Source of the DNA: Fontibacterium abundans
GTDB taxonomy: Bacteria; Pseudomonadota; Alphaproteobacteria; Pelagibacterales; Pelagibacteraceae
Direction: 5' to 3' (one strand)
DNA length: 64,000 bases
Assembly: GCA_965235095.1 (NCBI GenBank)
Contig: OZ249405.1
Shown: positions 1 through 9,099 of the stretch, in pieces
How positions within the stretch are numbered: position 1 is the first letter of the stretch
How the letters are laid out: each line of letters starts with the position of its first letter
Position numbers and translations under genes: made by a program
The notes under the pieces: model-generated
The model's database searches: none
Told to the model about the DNA's origin: nothing
Seen by the model: the letters and a program-made list of their open reading frames with translations, nothing else

Positions 1-1115
1 TGGAACTAAAGTTAAATAGAGATCTTTTTCTTAAGAGTCTCTCACATATCCAGGGAATAGTTGAGAAAAAAAATACTATTCCAATATTAGCTAACGTTTT
101 ATTAGATGCTTCTAATGGCAAAATTACAATCTCTGCTACAGATTTAGATATTATTATTATTGAAGTTATTAAAGGCGAAATCATTAAAGAGGGTTCAACA
201 ACTACAACAGCTCAAGTTATCTATGATTTAGTTAGAAAATTACCATCGGGTTCTGAAATATTAATTTCCCAAAAGACTGAGGGCCAACTGTCTTTGATTT
301 CAGCAAAATCAAATTTTAATTTAAAATGCTTACCACCTAAAGATTTTCCAATTACTCAAGACGATGTCGAAGGAGAAGCTCTTGCGATTAGTTCATCAGT
401 ATTTTTAAAATTACTTAACAAGACCAAATTTGCAATTTCAAACGATGAGACTAGACATTATTTAAATGGAATTTATTTGCATAAAACAAATGAGAATAAT
501 CAATTATATCTTTCAGCGGTTGCAACTGATGGGCATAGATTATCAAAAAGCAGATTAGTATTAGATAAAGATGTGGCCTTCGAACCTGTAATTTTACCTA
601 AAAAAACGCTGTTTGAACTAGTTACTATACTTCAAGAAGAGAATTCAGAACTAAAGATCACTGCGAGTAAAACTAAAATTAGATTTACTATAAATGATAT
701 AACTTTAATTTCTAAAGTTATTGATGGTAGATTCCCAGATTATTCAAAAGTAATACCAACAGATAATAGCAACAAGATAGCAGTCAGTTTATCATCATTT
801 ATCTCTACAATTGATAGGATTAACTCATTGTCGTCTGATCGTAAGGGAACATTAAAACTTGTAGTGAATAAAGATATTTTAAAATTATTAGTTAATGATC
901 CTAGCGCAGGGGATGGTGTTGAAGAAATTATTCTAAGTTATAGTGGTCCAGATTTAGAGATCGGTTTTAATTCTAAATATTTAATTGATGTTGGTGGAGT
1001 TATAGAGGATAAAAATATGATGATTTACGCTAAAGATCCATCATCTCCAGTATTAATTCACGATCCTGCAGATATTAATAGTCTACACGTTATTATGCCA
1101 ATGCGAGTGGCATGA
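1..1115 (+). CDS. dnaN: DNA polymerase III beta sliding clamp (5' end cut by one base)
   Basis: Ring-shaped processivity clamp that tethers DNA polymerase III to DNA. The reading frame is open from base 3 (ELKLNRDLFLKSLSHIQG...), which is the normal N-terminus of the family, so the true start is above any internal Met. The two bases before the first full codon are TG, so the start codon (ATG, GTG or TTG) has its first base just outside the window. That would give about 371 residues, the normal length for three clamp domains. The C-terminus HVIMPMRVA is the typical clamp ending. recF starts 4 bases after the stop, and gyrB follows, the classic dnaN-recF-gyrB order. Confidence 0.96.
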   Translation, partial: ELKLNRDLFLKSLSHIQGIVEKKNTIPILANVLLDASNGKITISATDLDIIIIEVIKGEIIKEGSTTTTAQVIYDLVRKLPSGSEILISQKTEGQLSLISAKSNFNLKCLPPKDFPITQDDVEGEALAISSSVFLKLLNKTKFAISNDETRHYLNGIYLHKTNENNQLYLSAVATDGHRLSKSRLVLDKDVAFEPVILPKKTLFELVTILQEENSELKITASKTKIRFTINDITLISKVIDGRFPDYSKVIPTDNSNKIAVSLSSFISTIDRINSLSSDRKGTLKLVVNKDILKLLVNDPSAGDGVEEIILSYSGPDLEIGFNSKYLIDVGGVIEDKNMMIYAKDPSSPVLIHDPADINSLHVIMPMRVA

Positions 1116-1119
1116 TTAA

Positions 1120-2199
1120 ATGTTCCTAATTAAAGATATAAAATTACAAAATTTTAGATCTCATTCTTTTACCGAACTCAAGACTAATCATCCAATCATT
1201 TGCATCATTGGCCCAAATGGCAGTGGAAAAACTAATGTTTTAGAAGCTATATCACTCATCTCAGATAAAAAAGGAATTAGAGGAACATTAATAGAAGATT
1301 GTATAAAAAAAGATTCGAAAGACAAAACAATTATTTCCACAACAGTTAATTATGAAAAAAAAGATTACAAAGTAGATGTAATTTTTGAGGCAAAAGAAGA
1401 TAAAATAAGAAAATATTTAAACATTGATAATAATAAATCTTCCTTAAATGAAGTCTTCAAAGATATAAATTTTATTTGGTTAACTCCACAAATGGACAAA
1501 ATTATGTACGAGGGAGATACTATTAAAAGAAAATTTTTGGATAAAATTATTTCTAATTATAATTTAGGTTATAAAAAAAACTTAAGTAATTTTAAAAAGC
1601 TTTCAGAAGAAAGAATTCAGTTATTAAAAGAAAATCAAGATTTACAATGGTTGAATATTCTTGAAAAGAAAATGATAGATGAATTGTGGGGTATTTTTAT
1701 TTATAGAAGATCTTTTATTAGTGATGTTAATAATGTTATTTCGAATAAATTAAATAACTTTTTAAAAATTAAATTAAATATTAAAAACTCTTACGATTTA
1801 GATTTGAATATTAACGAAAAAGAATTTTATGCATTTTTTGAAAAAAAATATTTTGAAAAACGTGAGATAGATCAAATAATCAAAAGAAATAGTGTTGGTC
1901 CACAATTTGATATTTTTGAATTTTTTAATGAAGAAACCAAATTAAATTCCGATCTATGTTCTACGGGCGAGCAAAAAAAAATATTAATATCATTAATTTT
2001 GGCATTTATTTTGTTAATGAAATCTAAAAATATAAATTCGATACTTTTATTTGATGAAATTGCATCTCATATAGATGGCAAAAATCTCGAACTTTTTTTT
2101 GATGAAATTGCAAAAATCGGGATGCAAACTTGGTACACAGGAACTAACATACAACCGTTCCAAACTATTGAAAATAAAGCACTTTTTGTAAAATTATAG
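1120..2199 (+). CDS. recF: DNA replication and repair protein RecF
   Basis: SMC-like ATPase that helps RecO and RecR load RecA at gaps. Walker A GPNGSGKT lies at residues 31-38, the ABC-type signature (STGEQKK) near 278-284 and Walker B (ILLFDEI) near 307-313, with the expected N-terminal IKLQNFRSH motif. Length 359 is normal. It lies 4 bases after dnaN and 63 bases before gyrB, so one operon is likely. The middle part is rich in Lys, Asn and Ile, as expected at this base composition, and is poorly conserved. Confidence 0.95.
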   Translation: MFLIKDIKLQNFRSHSFTELKTNHPIICIIGPNGSGKTNVLEAISLISDKKGIRGTLIEDCIKKDSKDKTIISTTVNYEKKDYKVDVIFEAKEDKIRKYLNIDNNKSSLNEVFKDINFIWLTPQMDKIMYEGDTIKRKFLDKIISNYNLGYKKNLSNFKKLSEERIQLLKENQDLQWLNILEKKMIDELWGIFIYRRSFISDVNNVISNKLNNFLKIKLNIKNSYDLDLNINEKEFYAFFEKKYFEKREIDQIIKRNSVGPQFDIFEFFNEETKLNSDLCSTGEQKKILISLILAFILLMKSKNINSILLFDEIASHIDGKNLELFFDEIAKIGMQTWYTGTNIQPFQTIENKALFVKL

Positions 2200-2262
2200 C
2201 AATTACCTTGTCCTAATTAGGGATAAAAAATGTTATAAAAGCCTTCAATAAAAAATTCATTA

Positions 2263-4815
2263 ATGCCTGAAAATTTATCAAAAAAACCTGAAAATAATTT
2301 ATACGAAGCAGACTCAATTAAAGTTTTAAAAGGCTTAGATGCGGTTAGAAAAAGACCGGGAATGTATATTGGTGACACTGATGATGGAACCGGTCTTCAT
2401 CATATGGTTTTTGAAGTTATTGATAACTCTATAGATGAAGCTTTAGCTGGCCACTGTAATGAAATTTACGTTTCATTAAATAAAGACCAGAGTGTTACCG
2501 TTGAAGATAACGGAAGAGGTATTCCCGTTGATATGCATAAAGAAGAAGGAATATCTGCAGCAGAAGTAATTATGACACAGTTACATTCTGGTGGAAAATT
2601 TGATCACGATTCATATAAAATTTCAGGAGGACTGCACGGGGTCGGTGTTTCTGTTGTGAATGCTTTATCTGAAAATTTAAAATTAAATATTTTCAGAAAA
2701 AATAAAGAATATCTCGTAGAATTTAAAGATGGAGTTACTATAAAACCATTAAAACAAATTGGCGATGCAAAAAAAGCAAATGGTACGTCAGTAACTTTTT
2801 TACCTTCAAAAAAAATATTTACCACTACAGTATTTGATATAAGTATTTTAAAAAAAAGAATTAAAGAATTAGCCTACCTTAATAAAAGTATTCAGATTAT
2901 TTTAGAGGATAAGCGAGAAGAAAAAGTAAAAAGATCTGAATATAAATTTGAAGGCGGTATTGCGGAATTCGTAATTGATTTTGATAAAAATAAAGAAAAG
3001 CTTAAATCAGAAACAGGGGAAAATCTTTTCACAAAGCCAATATATATTTCAGGAAGCAAGAATGACATTCAATTAGAAGTAGCCCTGGTTTGGAACGCCG
3101 GTTATCAAGAACAAATTGTTACTTTTACAAACAACATACCACAAAAAGATGGGGGCACTCATTTAGTTGGTTTTAGAAATGCATTAACTAGAACTATAAA
3201 TAAATATGTTGTTGATAATAGCATTTTAAAGAAAGAAAAAATCTCAGTAACAGGGGATGATGTTAGAGAAGGATTGACTGCAATAATTTCTGTTAAAGTT
3301 AAGGATCCAAAATTTTCATCTCAAACCAAAGAAAAATTAGTATCATCAGAAGTTCGCCCGGTTGTAGAGGGGCTAGTTAATGAAAAACTTGAAGTTTGGT
3401 TCGATCAAAATAACAAGATCACAAAAGTACTTGTAAATAAAATTTCACAAGCAGCTCTTGCAAGAGAGCTTGCTAGAAAAGCAAGAGAGAGTGTCAGAAG
3501 AAAAAGCGCTTTAGATATTTCTAGTTTGCCAGGTAAATTGGCCGACTGTCAAACAAAAGACAAAGATAAAGCTGAACTATTTATAGTTGAGGGGGATTCT
3601 GCGGGAGGATCTGCAAAACAAGCAAGAAATAGAGAATTTCAGGCCGTATTACCTTTAAGAGGAAAGATTTTAAATACCTATGTTGATTCAAAGAATAATG
3701 GGTCAGGCAAGCTAGATCCGACGGAAGCCAAAAAGGTTTATGCAAAGATGCTTTCTTCAAACGAAATTATAACTTTAATTAACGCCATCGGAACTGGATT
3801 TGATGATTTTAGTCTTTCAAAATTAAGATACGGAAAAATTATTATCATGACCGATGCCGATGTTGACGGATCTCACATAAGAACTTTACTATTAACTTTT
3901 TTTAATAATGAACCATTTAATGAACTTATTAAAAATGGAAAAATCTACATAGCGCAACCGCCATTATATAAAATCAAAGTAGGTAAAAAAATATCTTACA
4001 TTAAAAATGATGAAGAACTTTTTGACATCACTATTGATACAGCCAAAGATAATATTAAATTTTTCTCAGATGAGGGCGGAAAAGCAAAAGAAGAAAATTT
4101 TGATGAGATTGTAAAATATTCAAGAAGATTTGACTCAAGAATAAAAAATTTAGGAAAAGATTTTGATAAAGAACTAGTAGAAGCCCTAGCTATAGTAGGA
4201 GGTTTTTATAAAGATAAAAAAGATTTTTTAATTAGAGATGATTCTAATGGTAAAAAAAAAGAAGGAGCTATACATGCAGCAGCAGAATATTTAAATAGAT
4301 TTGGAAATAAAGTTGAGAATAATTTATGGACAGGTTCTTTTAAAGAGAATTCATTTATTTTAGAAAAAAAATATTATGAGGAAACTATCATAAAGAAATT
4401 AAGTTTTGATTTTTTAGACACTAAACATGTAGAAGAGTTAAGCCAATTAGGTGATATGTTGAAAATTTTTAGAAAAAAATGCCACATGATCAATTCAACT
4501 AATGAAAAAATTGATATTTATTCTCCAATAGATTTTCTAAAGAGAATAATAGAAGAAGGAAAAAAATCTATCTCTATACAGCGATTTAAGGGATTAGGAG
4601 AAATGAACCCGGAAGAATTATGGGAAACAACTCTAAATCCAGAGAATAATACATTGTTAAAAGTAAATTATTCTGGAAATGATGTTGATAATGAAACTAC
4701 TAACCCGGGTGATCGTGATAGAGAAATTTTTAAGATTTTAATGGGCGAGGATGTTGTTCCAAGAAAAGATTTTATTAATAAAAACGCTATTAATGTAAAT
4801 AATCTAGATATCTAG
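2263..4815 (+). CDS. gyrB: DNA gyrase subunit B
   Basis: ATPase subunit of DNA gyrase, which introduces negative supercoils with GyrA. Visible in order: GHKL ATPase domain with the N-box (EVIDNSIDEA, near residues 49-58) and glycine-rich lid (GGLHGVGVSVVNA), a transducer domain, the TOPRIM motifs EGDSAGGSAKQ (near 442) and DADVDGSHIRT (near 530), and the C-terminal RFKGLGEMNPEELW tail. At 850 residues it is slightly longer than the E. coli protein; the extra material is the low-complexity insertion between the TOPRIM half and the tail. The 63-base leader holds the palindrome CCTAATTAGG (2212-2221), of unknown meaning. regB starts 4 bases after the stop. Confidence 0.97.
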   Translation: MPENLSKKPENNLYEADSIKVLKGLDAVRKRPGMYIGDTDDGTGLHHMVFEVIDNSIDEALAGHCNEIYVSLNKDQSVTVEDNGRGIPVDMHKEEGISAAEVIMTQLHSGGKFDHDSYKISGGLHGVGVSVVNALSENLKLNIFRKNKEYLVEFKDGVTIKPLKQIGDAKKANGTSVTFLPSKKIFTTTVFDISILKKRIKELAYLNKSIQIILEDKREEKVKRSEYKFEGGIAEFVIDFDKNKEKLKSETGENLFTKPIYISGSKNDIQLEVALVWNAGYQEQIVTFTNNIPQKDGGTHLVGFRNALTRTINKYVVDNSILKKEKISVTGDDVREGLTAIISVKVKDPKFSSQTKEKLVSSEVRPVVEGLVNEKLEVWFDQNNKITKVLVNKISQAALARELARKARESVRRKSALDISSLPGKLADCQTKDKDKAELFIVEGDSAGGSAKQARNREFQAVLPLRGKILNTYVDSKNNGSGKLDPTEAKKVYAKMLSSNEIITLINAIGTGFDDFSLSKLRYGKIIIMTDADVDGSHIRTLLLTFFNNEPFNELIKNGKIYIAQPPLYKIKVGKKISYIKNDEELFDITIDTAKDNIKFFSDEGGKAKEENFDEIVKYSRRFDSRIKNLGKDFDKELVEALAIVGGFYKDKKDFLIRDDSNGKKKEGAIHAAAEYLNRFGNKVENNLWTGSFKENSFILEKKYYEETIIKKLSFDFLDTKHVEELSQLGDMLKIFRKKCHMINSTNEKIDIYSPIDFLKRIIEEGKKSISIQRFKGLGEMNPEELWETTLNPENNTLLKVNYSGNDVDNETTNPGDRDREIFKILMGEDVVPRKDFINKNAINVNNLDI

Positions 4816-4819
4816 TTTA

Positions 4820-6112
4820 ATGAGTTTAGCAAAACTTCCAGAGCTAAATGATAATAAGATAAAACTTCTAACGCTAATCAATATTCGTTGGGTTGCGATT
4901 TTTGGTCAGTTTGCAACAATATCAATTGTATATTACTATTTAAATTTTAGTTTTAATATTGGGTACTGTTATTTATTAGTATTATTTTCTTCTTTTCTTA
5001 ATATTTTTCTCCAAATTAGATCAAAAAAAACTGTTCTATTATCCAATAAAAAAGCCACTTTTAGCATTCTTTATGATTTATTTCAGTTATTCGGATTACT
5101 ATTTTTAACTGGTGGGTTGACCAACCCTTTTTCAATATTAATCGTTGCCCCAATTACAATTGCTGCAGGATTTTTAAATTTAAGAAGTAGTGTTCTGATA
5201 GGTTTTTTATCAATCGTATTAATTATTTTTCTATCATTTTTTTATTTTAAATTACCCGGACTTGAAAATAATTATCTTTTTCCAAAGTTTTATATTTTAG
5301 GATTAGTGCTAGCATTGTGTACGACGATAATATTTTTAGCCATTTATTCACAAAGATTGGCAATAGAAAGTGCGCAAAGAAATGAAGCTTTTAATTTTTT
5401 ACAACAGATCTTTTTAAGAGAGCAAGAATTAAAATCTTTAGGTGGTTTAGCTGCAGCTGCAGCGCATGAATTAGGAACGCCACTAAATACTATATCGTTA
5501 GTCGCTAAAGAATTAAAAAAAGAAATAGGAACAAATAAAAAATTTAATCAAGATTTAGATTTGCTTATTTCACAATCTAAAAGATGCAGCGAGATATTGA
5601 AACAGATATCTAAAAACCCATATTCGGAAAAACAAGATAAGTTTTTTGATAAGGCTTCATTTAAAATTCTCGTTCATGAGATTGTTGATTCTTTTAAAGA
5701 TCTAAGTAAAAAAAGAATAATTATTAATGAAAATGACTATAAAAAAGATTATTTAATTACAAAAAAAATTGAAATTATTTACAGTCTTAAAAATATCATT
5801 GATAATGCTTTAAAATTTTCATCAAATAAAATCGAAATCTTTTTATCCTCTAATGAAAATGAGCTGAGAATAAAAGTGGAAGATGATGGTGATGGGTTTT
5901 CAAAACAAATATTAGGAATTTTAGGTGATCCTTATATTAACAAAAGAGATCTCGATAATAATAAAGAAGGGTTAGGTCTTGGTATTTTTATAGCAAAAGT
6001 TTTTTTAGAAAGACTGTCTGCTATTATTAATTTCTATAATTTAGAAGATAAAGGCGCTGCGGTCGATATATCTTGGCAAAAAAAAGATTTAATTAATTTA
6101 AAACTTATATAG
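4820..6112 (+). CDS. regB: Redox-sensing histidine kinase RegB/PrrB
   Basis: Membrane sensor kinase of the global redox system RegB/RegA (PrrB/PrrA), which in other alphaproteobacteria controls respiration, carbon and nitrogen genes. The N-terminal half has about six membrane segments. The ubiquinone-site motif GGLTNPF is at residues 98-104. The H-box LGGLAAAAAHELGTP places the phosphorylated His at 216, and Cys256 lies exactly 40 residues further, the same spacing as His225 and Cys265 (redox-active cysteine) of Rhodobacter capsulatus RegB. The ATPase domain has DDGDGF and GLGLGIF boxes. Its 3' end overlaps the convergent aguA by 8 bases. Its partner regA is 4.3 kb away, beyond an opposing polyamine operon. 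Confidence 0.93.
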   Translation: MSLAKLPELNDNKIKLLTLINIRWVAIFGQFATISIVYYYLNFSFNIGYCYLLVLFSSFLNIFLQIRSKKTVLLSNKKATFSILYDLFQLFGLLFLTGGLTNPFSILIVAPITIAAGFLNLRSSVLIGFLSIVLIIFLSFFYFKLPGLENNYLFPKFYILGLVLALCTTIIFLAIYSQRLAIESAQRNEAFNFLQQIFLREQELKSLGGLAAAAAHELGTPLNTISLVAKELKKEIGTNKKFNQDLDLLISQSKRCSEILKQISKNPYSEKQDKFFDKASFKILVHEIVDSFKDLSKKRIIINENDYKKDYLITKKIEIIYSLKNIIDNALKFSSNKIEIFLSSNENELRIKVEDDGDGFSKQILGILGDPYINKRDLDNNKEGLGLGIFIAKVFLERLSAIINFYNLEDKGAAVDISWQKKDLINLKLI

Positions 6113-7175
6113 CTGGCTCTTGTTGTGTCATACAGTGAATTGCTCCAAATCCCCAAATAAGATCACGACAATTGATTGGAACAATTTTTCTATCCTTAAA
6201 ATGTTTTTCTAAAATTTGAAATGCTTTGTCATCATTTTTATCTTCAAATATTGGCAGAAGAACAATTTTATTTGCTATATAAAAATTTAAGTAGCTAGCA
6301 GGCACTCTTGTGTCATCTATAATTAAAGGTGAGGGCATTGGAATTTCTACGATAGTATTTTGTTTGCCTGAGTGATTTCTAGATCTTTTTAATATTTTTA
6401 AATTTTCATTTAAAGCTGAATAATTTTCATCACTTTTTTGATATTCCATCGCTGTAAAGATTTTATCATCATCAAAAAATCTAGTGATATCATCGATATG
6501 ACCGTGAGTATCATCGCCGACAATACCTTTATTAAGCCATATAAAATTTTTGATATTTAAACTTTCGCTTAAGATTATTTCTAATTTTTCTCTACTTAAT
6601 CCAGGATTTCTTTCTTGAACTTTGCTTAACAAACATTCTTTTGTTGCAATTAAAGTTCCTTTTCCATTCACGTCAATTGCACCACCTTCTAGTATAACAT
6701 CTTTAACTTTGTTTTTAATTTTTGCTTTTATATCTATTAATTCTATATTTTTAATTTTTGCTATTTGTGGCTTTATATTATTGTCGAAATTGTAATCTTT
6801 ATATTTTGCCCACGCATTGAAATGAAAATTTGTCATGATCTTCTTTTTCAAAAGATCGTTTACTAGAAAAATAGGCCCTGTATCTCTGGTCCAAACTCTA
6901 TTTGTTTTAATGATGTGAAAATTAACCTTATTAAGGTTTGTTTTTTCTTTAATTAAAATTCTCTTAATATTTTTTTTAACAGCTTTTGATTGGATTAAAA
7001 TATCAACGTTTTGAACTTTAGATAAGGCTGAAGCTATTTTAGCAAAAGTTGACGGAATATTTTCAAATTTATCAGGCCAGTCATTTTTATTATGTGGCCA
7101 CGCTAACCATGTAGAGCTTTGATTTTCCCACTCTGCCGGCATTCTATAACCCAAGGATGCCAGATTTTCATTCAT
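6105..7175 (-). CDS. aguA: Agmatine deiminase
   Basis: Hydrolyses agmatine to N-carbamoylputrescine and ammonia. Family motifs: N-terminal YRMPAEWENQSSTWLAWPHN, WTRDTGPIF, the EGGAIDVNGKGT block, GDDTHGHIDDITRF, and the C-terminal catalytic cysteine Cys348 in GAIHCMTQQEP. Length 356 is close to the usual 340-370. The start overlaps the end of aguB by 8 bases, so it is the last gene of the operon running from 10289 to 6105. Its product is the substrate of the AguB enzyme coded just upstream. Confidence 0.94.
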   Translation of the reverse strand: MNENLASLGYRMPAEWENQSSTWLAWPHNKNDWPDKFENIPSTFAKIASALSKVQNVDILIQSKAVKKNIKRILIKEKTNLNKVNFHIIKTNRVWTRDTGPIFLVNDLLKKKIMTNFHFNAWAKYKDYNFDNNIKPQIAKIKNIELIDIKAKIKNKVKDVILEGGAIDVNGKGTLIATKECLLSKVQERNPGLSREKLEIILSESLNIKNFIWLNKGIVGDDTHGHIDDITRFFDDDKIFTAMEYQKSDENYSALNENLKILKRSRNHSGKQNTIVEIPMPSPLIIDDTRVPASYLNFYIANKIVLLPIFEDKNDDKAFQILEKHFKDRKIVPINCRDLIWGFGAIHCMTQQEPAI

Positions 7176-8049
7176 CGGAAGGATTCTTTAAAAGACCGTG
7201 GTATTGATCAATTCTTCTATCTCTCAGGAATGGCCAATGTTGTCTTACTTTCTCAACTTTGCTTAGATCAATATTGCAGATAATTATTTCTTCCTTTTCG
7301 TTGCTAGCTTCCGCAATAATATTTCCATTAGGGTCAAATATGATTGAATTGCCCCAAAATTCGATAGCCTTATCCTTTTTGCCCTCAATGCCCACTCTGT
7401 TGACAGAAACAACAAATACACCATTCGCTATGGCGTGTGATCTTTGAATTGTAAGCCATGCATTTAATTGTGATTTACCAAATTCTTTTTTCTCACGTAA
7501 GTGCCAGCCTATTGCTGTTGGGTAAAATATAATTTCTGCACCCTTTAGAGCTGTTAAACGGGCAGCTTCTGGAAACCATTGATCCCAGCATATTAAAGTT
7601 CCAATCGTACCGTGCTTAGTCTTGAAACTTTTAAAACCTAAATCACCTGGTGTGAAATAAAACTTTTCATAATATTGCGGATCATCAGGAATATGAATTT
7701 TTCTATAATGACCAAATATTTTTCCTTTTTCATCAATCACAACACATGAGTTATGATAAAGGCCTGAAACTTTCTTTTCAAAAAGAGGAACGATTATATT
7801 TACACTTATTTTTTTTGCTAATTCACATAATGCATTAGTAGTTTTTCCAGGTATCTTTTCTGCTATTGCAAAGTTGTCGTGATTTTCTTCTTGGCAAAAA
7901 TAATGTGTAAGAAATAGTTCAGGCAAACAAACAATTTGTGCACCTTTTTTTTTAGCTAATTTTATTTTATCAATGGCTTTAGAGAGATTTTTTTTTGGAT
8001 CAGCATCCATCTTCATCTGCACCAAAGCTACTTTAGTTAGTGAAGACAT
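7168..8049 (-). CDS. aguB: N-carbamoylputrescine amidase
   Basis: Nitrilase-superfamily hydrolase that converts N-carbamoylputrescine to putrescine, CO2 and ammonia. The Glu-Lys-Cys triad is visible as Glu44 (CLPELFL), Lys117 (HYRKIHIP) and Cys154 (TLICWDQWFPEA). Length 293 and the GHYRKIHIPDDPQYYEKFYF stretch are typical of AguB rather than other nitrilases. It sits between the deoxyhypusine-synthase-like gene (3-base gap) and aguA (8-base overlap). The pair AguB-AguA makes putrescine from agmatine; no arginine decarboxylase of the SpeA type is seen in this window. Confidence 0.94.
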   Translation of the reverse strand: MSSLTKVALVQMKMDADPKKNLSKAIDKIKLAKKKGAQIVCLPELFLTHYFCQEENHDNFAIAEKIPGKTTNALCELAKKISVNIIVPLFEKKVSGLYHNSCVVIDEKGKIFGHYRKIHIPDDPQYYEKFYFTPGDLGFKSFKTKHGTIGTLICWDQWFPEAARLTALKGAEIIFYPTAIGWHLREKKEFGKSQLNAWLTIQRSHAIANGVFVVSVNRVGIEGKKDKAIEFWGNSIIFDPNGNIIAEASNEKEEIIICNIDLSKVEKVRQHWPFLRDRRIDQYHGLLKNPSDE

Positions 8050-8052
8050 TGT

Positions 8053-9099
8053 TTATTTAAATAATTTAGAAAAACTCCTTTTAGGTCTATTTTTCCAGTA
8101 GCCTCTATGAAATGCATCACTTGCTATAAGAGGTATAACGCTAGTTGCTTCAGCGAAAACCATTTGCTCTCTTGCTGTATCTACTTTCCCCCATGAGCTT
8201 GCTTCTTTTAATGTAGAAGAACTGCACGCTCCATCTCTAACGTCAGCAACAGTAATTTGTATTGCGTATTTATGCATATCAACTTCTTTTCCTAAAAGTT
8301 CAGCACATATTACTGTGTCTTGAATATAGTTTTTAGGAACACCACCACCGATCATTAATAAACCTGAAGTTTTTGATTTAATTTTAATTTCAGTAAGTTC
8401 TCTAAAATCTCTTATAGAGTCAATTGTTAAATGTTTTTTAGGATTTCTTTCTTGATGCATTACTAAACCAAATCCAGCACTAGAATCTACAAAGGCAGGA
8501 CAGAATATTGGCACATCATTTTCGTAAGCAAGTTGAATTAAAGATTCTTTCTTCTTTGCATTTTTTGTTAAATATTTTCCCATTTCTCTAATGAATTCAC
8601 GAGAAGTATAAGGTCTAGGTTCTAATTGATCTGCTATTTCTCCAACCGTTTTATCGCACGCTTGTAATTGGTCCTCATCAATGTAGGTGTCGTATATTCT
8701 GTCGATATAATGTTCTCTTAACACATTGTCATTTTGGAATTGAGATCCTTGGTAATGTTTAAAGCCTAGCGCTTCAAAGAAATCCATATCAACAATAGAT
8801 GCTCCTGTTGAAACGATAGCATCAACCATGTTGTTTTTAACTAGATCAGCATAAACTTTCATACATCCTGCAGCAGAAGTTGATCCTGCTAAAGTTAAGA
8901 AAATAGTACAGTTTTTATCGTTTAACATTTCGTTATAAATTTGCGCCGCATTGGCTGTTTCTCTAGATGTAAAAGACATCTTAGCCATAGCATCTATGAT
9001 GGGCCTTGCATCAAAAGAGGTAATATCTATGTGTTCTATAGCTTTACTTAAAAAAGTAGATTTGTTGTGACCTATAGTTGGATTTGAGGATTTGTTCAT
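8053..9099 (-). CDS. Deoxyhypusine synthase family protein, probable bacterial polyamine synthase
   Basis: Homologue of eukaryotic and archaeal deoxyhypusine synthase, an NAD-dependent aminobutyl transferase. The catalytic lysine region is present as EASSWGKV with the lysine at residue 305, together with the STGASIVDMDFFEALG and GGGVPKNY nucleotide-site motifs. Bacteria lack eIF5A, so hypusine formation is excluded; bacterial members are thought to move the aminobutyl group onto a diamine, giving a spermidine-like triamine such as homospermidine. The operon context, with a decarboxylase upstream (1-base overlap) and AguB-AguA downstream, supports a polyamine role. The exact acceptor cannot be read from sequence. 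Confidence 0.85.
   Translation of the reverse strand: MNKSSNPTIGHNKSTFLSKAIEHIDITSFDARPIIDAMAKMSFTSRETANAAQIYNEMLNDKNCTIFLTLAGSTSAAGCMKVYADLVKNNMVDAIVSTGASIVDMDFFEALGFKHYQGSQFQNDNVLREHYIDRIYDTYIDEDQLQACDKTVGEIADQLEPRPYTSREFIREMGKYLTKNAKKKESLIQLAYENDVPIFCPAFVDSSAGFGLVMHQERNPKKHLTIDSIRDFRELTEIKIKSKTSGLLMIGGGVPKNYIQDTVICAELLGKEVDMHKYAIQITVADVRDGACSSSTLKEASSWGKVDTAREQMVFAEATSVIPLIASDAFHRGYWKNRPKRSFSKLFK

Noticed and set aside
2212..2221. Palindrome CCTAATTAGG in the recF-gyrB spacer
   Set aside because: Perfect but short, and no link to a known operator; noted under gyrB only.
2604..2825. Reverse-strand frame of 73 codons
   Set aside because: Lies wholly inside gyrB and has no family features; antisense shadow. 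The same holds for reverse frames in regA (10441-10713), polA (13484-13741), accA (33708-33962), argJ and clpB (50431-50682).
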